Shown here piece after piece: positions 51,301-63,300 of a stretch of 64,000 nt of DNA. The stretch lies in assembly GCA_951640165.1 (NCBI GenBank), contig OX621240.1, positions 6,522,713-6,586,712 of the forward strand. The letters run 5' to 3'. Each line of letters opens with the position of its first letter. Within the stretch, counting starts at the first letter, position 1. The notes below the pieces were generated by a model. It saw only the letters and a list, made by a program, of their open reading frames with translations, ran no database searches and had not been told where the DNA came from. The translations under genes were made by a program, and so were the position numbers. This DNA is from Pseudoips prasinana. Its lineage: Eukaryota > Arthropoda > Insecta > Lepidoptera > Nolidae.

Positions 51301-54300
51301 CCCGTTTCACTGGTCCAGGAAACCGTCCTTCCGACATCATAATAGCACCACCATGTGATGAGCTGGACGCTGCGGCGCTTGACGCTGGAGTTGAACCGCA
51401 CCCACTGTCCCCCAAACAACTACACAGCATCAGAGAAAAGGGGTAAGTCATCCTACCACCACTTTCCTAATTTAAAACAGGGTGAAAAGGAAGGAATAGG
51501 AACAATACTTATGCTAATATTACTTGTCTTATTAATCTAGTGTCTAATAGCACATGTTGTACTTATTCAACCTTACGGACCTGACTTCTTGTTCACCCCA
51601 TTATGTTTACATTTTAGAAGGCTGGATAATCAGGATTTCTTACTGCTTTATAGTTTAGGGTAAAATTATATTTATATAAACACACACATACACACACACG
51701 CACCCACACGCATACCCACACACTGACAACAAACAAAAAAATAAGCAGAGCTTAACTAAAGCCTGAAAAGACCATGTGCACACACATACATACATCATAC
51801 ATTTGTCAGGACCTCATAGGCCATCAATCAAATATTTTAAGATACTTTTTAAGGTGGGAATCTACTAGTTTGAACTTCAAAAAAATCAACTAACATCTTA
51901 TTTAAAACGTACATCTAGAGTATTGTCTTTTAGCTTCATGGAAGGAATACATGGATCAATGAAAACAGAGGTAAAGACGTATCATGAAGTTGCCGATTAA
52001 GGAGGAATGGAGGAAGCACAACCGACACTAGCATACCTCTTATATTGAAAGATAGAGCGATCGACAAATCAACTCTACTTAGTGTATTTGATACGGGACA
52101 TGCAACGTTGCTTAAACGTGTGTCCGTAAGATAAACGGTCCATTTGAGTGTGGATATAAATAGTGATGATGGTCCTTGAGGTCATAAATGTTTTGGGTAT
52201 TAAATATTTTTTTAATGCAGATCCATAAGAAAGACAATTGAAGACGCTATATATAAAGCCATTTTTAGCACCTTCATTGTTTATTAAACTAGAGCATTGT
52301 ACGTGTACGTGTTTCTTGAGTACCAGTCGAGACTACGGAATCCTAAAAACCCAGACTATTAATAATTCAACTACAATAAGGCTGCAGTCCGATACGGTCT
52401 TGTATTTTGCATATAACAAAGTGGCGCATACCACGACATACATTTATTTTAATAATGACACCTTGTAAGTCACTCTAATAAAATTGACTGCAATATTTCC
52501 ATGGGCCACAATATACATTTTAACTAGTGGTCCCATTACAACAGAAATACGAGCGTGCTTTAAACTCAATGACTGAAATAAAACTTCAAACGTAACTGGC
52601 TATGAGCAAAAGAGAAACAGAAAATGTTTGCTTGCACCTCTCTCTTGCCCCTATAGAAGTAACGTAAGTTTCTCTATCTTCGCTAACTTATATCTCCCTC
52701 TCAAGTTCCGTCCGCCTTGCCCTTTTCGTGACGCTCTCGTCACGCATTCATTAGCTTACTACCCAAGTCAAGCGTGCGTAAAGAAGTTTTACTTTAGATA
52801 GACATTGCTGACTGTCTGATGAACCATCAGCACTGCAAGATATACCTTATGACTGTATGTATGGGGTTCAAAATTCATAAATTATGCAGTGTACTGTAGC
52901 AATTACAGACGTCAGCACATCCAGCTACTCCAATCTGTCTGCTCTTTTATAGATTTTCAACTTTATCACAAAAGCGTAAGGTCCACTTTCAATTGGGAAA
53001 ATTTGACAGATTGGGGTAGCTTAATGGGCTGGCGTCTGTACATTTCAAAAGTTCGCTATTATACAGTTTCTGTTAGTCCAGAGAGGAGTCTGATGAACTT
53101 GCAAAGAAAGTAAGATTTGAATTTGCTATGATTTATCTACATAATGCTCGTATTCACGGACAATACTGAATAATTATTAAATAAGCAGCTGTCCGAAAGG
53201 TTCTTGAGTGGCGAACAAGAAGCGAAAGACACAAGGTGGACCAACAACCTTGTAAGGGTTGCGGGATGTCGCTGGATGCGGGCAGCGCAAGATTCGCTAC
53301 TGTGGAGATCCTTGGGCATGATGATGAAGCAATCATTATATCCCGATCACTCTAGATTATTATTGGTAATATAACTGAACATCATCATTGTCTCTCCAAT
53401 TAATTAGAGCGGCTCGATGTTCTGCTACAAGTAAATGTTCTAGTATATTCCCAACTAAACTGCCGAGAGGTGGTTTAGATCTGGCCGGTCTTAACAATAC
53501 TCCCTAACTATAATAATAACAATAATATATATGTAATTTATCTTATATGACGTAGAAAACTCTCTGTTTTTGTAATGATACCAGTGCGTATCATTTCTAT
53601 ACTTATGTACACTGACAACTACCCTATCTCTGTTACTCCATACTCCAATCCCTGCCTAGGTTGCCTGGGGTTGCCTGGAAGAGATCACATTTAGTAATAA
53701 GGCCGCCAATTGTACCATTTTTAAATGTATGTTATTGTATTCTTTTATCCTGTAATGTTTTGGTGTACAATAAAGAGTTATCTTATCTTATCTCCCTACC
53801 ACCAAGCTTGCTGCTTTTTTGAGTATTTCCCAGCTTTCTAAGGAATTGTTAAAATGACTTACGTCCTCGCAAGGGACGAAATAATATACAGATTAATTTT
53901 CGTCTTTTTCTGTTTGCGAAGTTGTGCAGATGGACCAACCCTTATTATTAAATATAATTGTGTTTACTTTACTTAATTTAGTGTTGAGACGTTATAACGC
54001 CCATTAGGCCATTGACATTGCTTAACGAGTGTTTGTACAACGATAACAAGTTTGTATGTGACCACCTCCCAAGCATATGACAATGAATAGTCATTCAAAT
54101 AAGAATAAAATCTATTCTAAAACGTGGGAATTATCGGTATACATAAAACCTCGTATTCGAATAAAAATTGAATTGAGAGTCTGCCTACTTTTTATGTCGG
54201 TTATAAACCAAATCGATATTGGTGCAGGTCCATGAACTTCGTACAATTGTCGAAGGGAGTATAAACGGCGGTGCAGATTCATGTCTGAGTCGTAACTACG

Positions 54301-57300
54301 GCCGATCTCACGTCATGTCAATGTATACACTGGCATCAATAAAACCGCCCTTACTACGCGAGCAATAAAGCTCCTTCCACGAGCAATATGAACCCACTGA
54401 CGCAGCGTTGACTACACAATTGTCGCGCGGATGCCGCCGCATGCACTCGACTTATAAAGTGGATTTAAATTGTACTATAATTTTGTCTTTAACTCGCATA
54501 CCACAAACATTCCGTCTGCGTATACTTTAAATTATTTTTTTTATATTGGCATCAATATAAGCTTTTGTTATTATTTATGGCAAACTCTTCATGCCGCTGT
54601 GGCTATAAATAAAAAATAATAAAGGTTGTTATTCACGTAGACTTTAAAAAAGCGCTTGTAAATAGTCAGAACATGTTTGTAGTAATACAGTTACTTATTA
54701 CAGATATTTAGGTACACGGAATGTTAAAACATTTATACAATTTATTTTATAATGGTAGTGATATTTAGCTAGCTTGTATTAAGTTATTGTCAAGGAGATT
54801 ATGTTTAGGTTTAATTATTGAGCTATGATAAAGAATATCACAACCCCATTTCATCCCGCAGGTGGTATAGCTATTAACTTGACGAAATGTATCCCAGAGA
54901 ACGGGCAACAACAGCGTCTCTCTGTGTACTATGACCATCGAACTGCGATCGTCACCCGACTGCGTGGCGTAGCGATTATGGCATATCCCTCCACATGATG
55001 GACACAACTACTGTTGTGGAAATCTTTTGGGAAAATCTTCGTCCAGTAGTTGATGATATTCGAGTTCTAGTGGTTGGTAACGAATAATACCCTTCTAGTG
55101 CCGAGGGGATGTCTATACCCGAGAACGGGCAGCAGCGTCTCTCTTTGCGAACAACTTATTGCGGTCGCTAACCCATCAGAATCTGCTCAACATGGCAATT
55201 ATGGAATATCGCCCCAAATGATTGACAGTATTCCTAAGGTATTCCATTGCGGTTATCCTTGGTGCGGCCTTTGTTGTCCAGCAGTAGACGTCGTTAGGCT
55301 TTGGTATGGTCAGCCATATCTAATAGGAGTTTGACCTACACATGTAACTGAACAACATTATTATCCAAGACCGCCGTGACTCAGCAGTGAACCTTTCCAC
55401 TGAGCTAAAGGTTGCGGGTTCTATACTCGCTCAAAATTAATACCTAATTGTGTTCATGAACATGACTATATTTGGTCTTGGTATGGGCGTTTTCTGTGAT
55501 GATGTCTATATGTACATATATATGAATAAACCTAATTCTATCTATGGTACAATCCTTGCTTAGTTTGGGCTAGATGGTCATGTGTGATACGTTCCGGATA
55601 TTAATTTGCATTTATTTTATTATGTCGTAAATACGCTTAATATACGGATATTACGAAGCTTTGACTAAACGCAAAATTGCATATTTGGAACGAAATTCCT
55701 TGACCCGGCTCGCGGTAAGAGTTGACTGGTAGAAATTTTCACGTGAGGAAAAAGAAATCTCATTTGACTTTCCATCTCTGTTACTTTCTATTATATACAA
55801 GTGTGTGCGCGCGCGCGCTAATATCGAGATTCAATCAGACGAGCACTACACTCGGTCGTATAATTTCAATGCTGAACATGTGAAAATTTCGTTACAATTG
55901 TATTGGTTATTGATTTTTCTTAAGTCTTATAGATAGGTACGCTAGAGGCGCTCATAGCTAGATGGTCTTACCGGACCGTAAGTAATAAATAAAATACACA
56001 TACTTGACAATAACTTAATTTAAGTTATCTAAATATCGTTACTATTATAAAATAAATCTTATTGTAAATTATTTCCTACAATCAGTGTACCTAAATACCT
56101 ATATGTACCTAGAAATAATTATAAATTAATTATATATTACTACGAACATGTTCTGACTATTTACAAACGCTTTTTTAAAGTCTACGTGAATAAAAACCTT
56201 ATTTATTTTTATTTTATCGTACACTTTATTGTACACAAAAAAAGTACATTTAACAATGAAACATTAATTATAATGTACAATGGGCGGTCTTATCGCATAA
56301 ATCGATTTCTTCCAGATCGACGAGGTTAAGCAACTAGGCTCGCCATAGATGGGTGACTACCAAAATGGTTTAATTTCTGAGAGTCTCCGTGCTTGGGGAG
56401 GCCCCCAAGCAGTTAGCTGCCGGTCGCGAGCGGCGTAAGCCATTTCAAGGCCTAGTGGGCGGCTTGAACAACTTTGACACTAGAGTAACCACTGCCCATA
56501 CGATAAGTAGTAGTCATATATCATGTTTTTTTATTTTAATTCCTTTCCTTGCTCTCCTAGATGTAGGGTATAATATTTTTTTTTAAAAGACAAGCCCGCA
56601 TTAGGTTGTTTGTACCCTGTGTCGCGGGGTATTTTAGGAACATATAATAGACGGACACAAATTACATCCAGACTCAGAACAACTATTTATGGGTCACACA
56701 AATAGTTGTCCGGCACGGGACTCGAACCCGCGACACGTAGCGGCGAGGCGACTGTCTTAGCCGCTACGCCACACGTGCAGTCATCATCGGGATTCTAAAT
56801 TGGCAGTATAGCAACAGTCTTTGACCGCGGTGACGTCACTCCTTGCATCCTAAAAAAACTACACCGCGTTTCCACTTGCAATTTAACCAAATGTAAACCT
56901 GCGTTACTAACTGCTCTTTGTAATAAACTTAGGAGTACGTATGCCCTTTATTAATCAAGTCCAATTAATATTTTCACTCGGATGTACGCAGTTGACGTTA
57001 CTCTGCCCATTGTCCCACGATTCTCGGGCTTTTATTTTTTTTATTGAGATCCGACTGAGCCAAATGTTTGTCATGTGTTGTATATTTCTTGTTTTTGTTA
57101 ATTTGTATTATCAGAGTTCTGTGGGGCTTGTTTACATGGCGTATTTTTAAAGGGAATGTAATGTTTGGCTGAAAAATAAAAATTTTCCCTGTGCTCAGAG
57201 TGAATTCACAAGCACCATGTTCATATCTTATGTATCAGAGATCAGAGTTGTAATAAATATTATATATGTCTGGAAACACGTCTGTGAAACTTTGGCCGTA

Positions 57301-60300
57301 CGAACTAGAAATGAAGAAGCGAACCGCTTGGGTAAGGCAAGATGGAATAGCATCGACAAAGCGGTGGGGACGTCAAGCCTAGTGGACCGATAAAAGAACA
57401 GAAATGGTGGGATAATATGATAATGCAACAAGGCCCAGATCAACATGCGACGTCTGGGATGTATCCGTCTCATGACTGCCTCGTTGATCTAGCGGTAGCG
57501 TGTTCACCCGCAGATAACGAGGTACTGGGCTCAAATCCCGGATCGTGCCAAAAGTGATTTTGGGACTTTTCTTTAAAAAGAAAAATTTCTCAACAACAGC
57601 CCGAAGTCTGGGAGTTGGCGGTATTATACCCCCGTGCCTCGGAGAGTATGTAAAGCCGTGGGTCCTGTGCCTGACCGCTTTCCGGTCGTGTCGCTAGGCG
57701 TCCCATCGGATCATGAGAGTGATGGAATAGAAAGTGCTCCTGTGTTTGCGCAGACACTTGAGCACTATAATATGTCCCGCGCAGATGGCTAATCTCTGTT
57801 AAGACTGGCCGTCGTGGCCGAAATTCAGCTAGGAGGACATTATTATTATTATCCATCTCATGATGACCTGGGCCATGACTAGAAAAGTCAAACTTGGTTT
57901 TGAAAGTCCTGTTGCAGGAAGCACAGTAAAGAGACCCACTCGAATCGTATGTGTAATTTTAGGAGGGCTTAGGCTGGGTTTTCCCGATGTGGCATCAAGA
58001 ATTTCAAGGAGGGCATGCTCAAAGTTTTCTAGTATAAAGGAGTTCTTGACCGACCGACAAACCTTGCAACCTGACGCCGATGATTCAGGTTTTATAGTTT
58101 CTTAATCGTTAGATTGCTATCGTCAATTATCTCTCATGCGCGTCTATCTAACGAGTCCAAAGTGGCAAGGTGATACTTGGCAGAGGCGTCTCTCATAGGA
58201 GAACAGTATTCCATTCAAAGTCGAGTTATACGATCTTATTAGGTACTTAAAACAACACAGTTAAATGTTTTAATTATCATAGGAATCATTGCCCAAATGT
58301 CGTCGATTTAGATTCTTAGCAGTATAAGAATTTTGTCTTTCCACTGATACTTGCTACCTCCTCATAATGTGACCTCGGCCACTGATAAATCATCTTCACA
58401 CACAAGAGCTCGAAGGTCAATGAATTAATTTATTAAATGAAACATACTGCGAACTAGATTGATCTTGCGCCGTGGCTAGACCCACTGGTATGAATTAATA
58501 CAGTTAATTATGATGGCACTCATTTATATGCCACTCACTACACTTTTTATATTAGATGAAGTGGACGGAATATTTTTGGACTGATCAATTAGTTTAACTG
58601 CTCGTTCGCAGTAATTAATGAATACGATCACTTTGGACTCGTTCGACCAGGTGGATATTATTATTACTTCTGAAAGTGTGCCTGTTCGGTTTTTTTAGCA
58701 GAGCTTGTACTATGGAAATCACATAACTGATATAATACAATACTACTACTACTTGTACTTATACTTATATAGATAATTACACCCAGACACAGGACAGACA
58801 TGTTCATGCACACAAATATCTGTCCAGGGGCTCTACCGGCTATGTCGCCGAACATCGTTTTCGTGAATGGCGTTCAAATAAATAAAGTTTAAAAATGCCT
58901 TACTCAATCGCTAAATCGGTTTAAACGTTGACAATCGATTCCGGACCATTTATGACGTTACATGTGGCCATGGAAGCCGATTTAACGATTGATAAAGTCA
59001 TTTTTAACCTTTATTTACTTGAACGCCATTAACGAGAACGATGTCCGGTGACTTAGCCGGTAGAGCCCCTGGGTGGTAATCGAACCCACGACCTGCGGCG
59101 TGAAAGAGTCGTTGGAAGCCGCTGGATCCGAGTAACGCAAGACCGGCAATTGCGGAGATCTTTAGGGGAGGCCTTTGACCAGCTCTGGGCGTCGCGGCGT
59201 CGTGCGGCTGATATGATGATGATAGAGATTTTAGTTTTAAAAAGGTACCACAGTGTTGTAGTGTCTTTCAACATGGTTAGAAAAAAAAAACAATTCAATC
59301 AATCAACATTCTTTATTGCGAACATACATTGCACATTCAAGGGTGTTAGTGATGTTGAGTTCGCTATGTCCAGCCGGTTAGAGCATGCAATTATTAATTA
59401 TATAATGTCAATATTTTACAAAAAAATACAATTAAAATATTATATTAATATATTATATAGATGTCACACTTTTACAGATATCAATAGTCATAAATTTATA
59501 GAAATAGTTACCGAATTTAAAAAAAAAATAACAAATTGTAACCAAATCCTAGTTAAATCAATGGTATTCACATCAGTCTAGTTGGCGTGAAACAGAATCG
59601 GGAGCCTAGTATTATAGTAGACAGGAAAGTATTACGTTACATCGTAGAAGATCGTTTACAATGCCACTGCTAAACGTCTATTGGATTTATATAGATATGA
59701 TATAAGCACAGGAAAAATCAAAAGGAAGATACGACCCTGGAACGGATTAGTGCCACTGTAGACATTACTGTAAGTACTGACTGTATCACTCGTGTGTCTG
59801 TGCGTTTCTTAATTTCTATTTTACATCTTAACTGATCTTTCTGAAATTTGAAGAAGACCTTGATCTGGGGTAAAATTGATTTTTCCAGCAATAAGTCCAC
59901 GCAGGCGAGTATCTACATACTTCTGTACACACACACACAGCACACTCATACACACACACGTACCTCTAATTACAGACATGCATAAATATTAAATGTCTTA
60001 TCATGTATATAATTACTATTCACACATTGTACTTCAATTCATTTCCGACTCCATTAAAATAGTTTAACATTCGATATAGTTCTTTTTATTTTCTCATAAA
60101 GCTTGCACAAGGAAATATTTAGGCCGAGGAAGTTAAGCGCTAAGCAATTGGATACGATTCGAGAATGGGGGTATGTCACCCTTATATAATTACTATTATG
60201 TATGTTTATATTTAGATGTATTGTTATTTTGGACAGTGGCTCCAATTTAAATAAAAAATAAGGAATATAAAAATAATAAATGTTACTTATGCTGACTAGA

Positions 60301-63300
60301 TTTGTCACTAATCTAATGTGCCTCCTCTTCCGTCGCATGTCCGTCCCTAGGTATATGATCTATACAAGTTTAAATGTAATAACTTCTAAGAGTCCATCAA
60401 ACATGTCTAATCTCCAAAGTAGAAGAAATGTAAGCTTCTCCATCTCCTCAAATGGAAATATTCCCACTAAAAAACACCTGTAAAATGGTATATATTTATT
60501 TTTAAATAAACATTCCCGTTAAAATGTCCCCTATGCGTGCTTACAACACTGCCGTAATGCTAATCCTGGGATACCTTATCTCTCCTTATTTAAAGGGCCT
60601 CAAGATGTAGTCTCTTAAACGGTAAATGCATATCGAAACCTCGTAGTCAAGAAATCTTTGGAGCCACTGTCTTAATCCCCAACCCCATGCAGCATGATCA
60701 TTAGAAACGCATTATATATTGATGTATGTCAAGTGTTATCATTAATTATTATTGGTCCCATGCATTCCGTCGTACGCTGACGTAGATCACGACTCATACC
60801 CATACAATTAAGATTAGAGAGATTTATGAGTTGCACTAGTTGTTTTTTATACCTAAATATCATTATTCAATATCTATAAGAGTAATTTACAATCATTGCA
60901 TCGCAAAAGTCTATTGCCGCACTACTACGTTCAATCTACCCTTCTGATCGAAAACATTGTACAACGATTGGGATATACGCAAAACAATGCACTTTCATAC
61001 AGTGTTTCATACGAAAAATAGCGTACCCGTATGTATTCGTTACTGTAACAAACAGTACTCGTTACTATCCTATCGTTACGTTACTCTGATATGTAATAAT
61101 AACATAGCGCTATGTATCGAGTTGTATCGCATAATTCTAACGGTATGCGGTATGACGTTCACATAACATAACTAGCTGCATAATGTGCATTATTAAGTTT
61201 ATCGTAATTTGAACCAGACTTGTGTATGTGGAAATCTAAATTTGGTTTGAATTAATAGGTAAATTGGTTACAAACACAAACTGCAATCAAACTATCCCAT
61301 TACAATGAAATGTAAGTCTTTGTTGTTTATTTAGATATCTTCTTAGTATAAATATCAAATACTTACATTGTTTCTATTCCAATCTCAAACTTTGTCTTAA
61401 CAATTGCTTTACTTAAATAATATTTTACTAAACCGTAAACAAACATCGTTCTTTGTAACGTACGTTTTTAAAATGACTGAAACTTACGCGTATAACGCAC
61501 GAATAGTGAACTGTTTCAATTCACACACCAATGGTATTTGCGCAAACTTAAATAGTTTTATTTCTTTTTGTAAAGAATCAATAAAATTAGTGTCGCTACG
61601 AATATATGAAAAATGCGAGTAACGAAATTCATTCGTAAGTAACGTTTCGTTACTCAGTACTAAATACCTTAGTTAATAGTATTAACTTTAATAATGTAAA
61701 ATTTTAATGCTGTGGTCGTCTTTAAGTGTTGCAGCACTATTATTTTTAAGTATGTACGTGTCTTATAACTGCATGAGTGTATGTAACGTTGACGATCCTT
61801 AAATAAATAAAATAAATAAATGGTGTACCCGTTACTCGGTTGCGAATACGATATACAATTATTACAGCTATAGTGCATATAACAGCAACCAGAAAGCGTT
61901 ATGAGCAAATTTTCTTTGTCAGGCCGATGATTTGAAAGTTACTACGGTATACTCAAATAATTTAGTATGTTTGGGTAGTTACTGTCTCAGACAAATATTG
62001 GAAACTTTCATTAAAAAAATTAAAAGGCCTAAAAATGGCGTACATTAGTGTGTATATTCCGGCGCTAAGCATTTTTTTTAAATTTATCATGACGATTTCA
62101 GTTAGCCTAGGAAGGAGGCTTGAAACACTTTTCTGAGTCTGTAATGTGGTAAATTTGGAATATGTATAGTGTTAGATTAGCTTCTTGGTTAGCTCAGTAC
62201 AGTTGCAGTTTTTTTGTAACAATACCCAGTATGTGTGATACAAAAGTTTAGGTACCTTAACTAATTTAATATTCCGTAGAACTATTCCGTTTTCGTCACA
62301 ATTTTTGTTGATTTCTATATTCTATTGAATATATGTCACATCCCTGAGAAAAATCCTTCCATTTGCTTTTACACTAATCCAAGATTTTTCTCATTACTGC
62401 TATTAGTTTCCAGCAGAAGTTTTTATTTAGTATTGGAGGATGACTTTGCTTGTTCCTGTTATTTTTCTTCTGTTAATAAAGAACGTGTTTTGTGCAGCGA
62501 ATTCGAAGTACCCTCGCGTCACTTCCCCGGTCAGTCGCACGTATGGCGCGTCGCTGGATGGTTGCAGAGGGGTCGGGAGCGCGCTCGAGAAGAACTATAC
62601 TGCCACGTGGCGCGCGCTCTAGCTTTGATAGTGGTCGTAGCCAGAGACCGCTTACTACGCGACCAACCGCTCTCTGTCATATCTGGCGCTAAGTCTCTAC
62701 TGCAAGGCTTGCATCGGTAAGTCTACCTTATAGTTTGTATTAAACTTTCTTAGTCAAGAGCACGTTTGGACGCTTGTAGCCAAGCCATGAGTATACCCAA
62801 AAGGAACGCTCTGTCGCTTATAATGGGTGTGGCCAGGTATCGCTTACTGCAAAACCAATGGCTCTGTCATATCGGCCCATACTTGCATGAATATTTTTCA
62901 CATATAGCTAATAGATAATGTAATTTGTATCCAGTCGTCAATTTATTTATTTATTAGAAAGAAACAGTCTTACAAAACTCAGATACTTAAAAATAGAATG
63001 TATATAATTGTAGACCTAAAGTTTCCTATATGAGATACATAATATATGCTAAATAGCTCTTTTTTACTTAAAAAATAATATACAAGATTTAATATAATAA
63101 GATTTAATAATATATAAAATTTAGAATTAACTTCTCGAAACTGAGTGGCAATGGACATGGAATCGAGTGCTATGTTTTTGCTACAGTGCAGTGGGTTAGT
63201 TGTCCCAAGATATTTCTATATTACTCCCGGTACCAAAAGCTAACACGTTTGTCACTCCAATGTAATCTTTTGCAGGCTGTTGGACTTGGCATTCGGTATG

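Larger units (their letters stand above)
55947..56510 (+). repeat. 5S rRNA-like SINE (copy 3), split by a 330-bp insertion
   Basis: The 5' part 55947-55984 (GGCGCTCATAGCTAGATGG to CCGTAAGTA) and the 3' part from about 56318 (CGACGAGGTTAAGCAACTAG, CATAGATGGGTGAC, GTTTAATTTCTGAG, TTTGACACTAGAGTAACC) form one 5S-like SINE. Between them sit repeat F (plus) and a retrotransposon tail (minus). Confidence 0.65.
51443..62497 (+). other. 11-kb intron 2 of the unnamed gene
   Basis: Carries the repeats listed between 52902 and 59225. CA-rich tracts occur at 51680-51725 and 59930-59960 and a short CG run at 55809-55822. No supported content at about 51730-52900, 53800-54615, 56785-57240, 57845-58690 and 59300-62490, where all frames are short and unremarkable. 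Confidence 0.6.

Noticed and set aside
59150..59581. 143-codon plus-strand frame
   Set aside because: It begins within a retrotransposon remnant and continues through AT-rich sequence rich in Ile, Lys and Asn. Likely chance.
62440..62692. Two alternative plus-strand frames across exon 3
   Set aside because: They do not agree with the phase imposed by exons 2 and 4.
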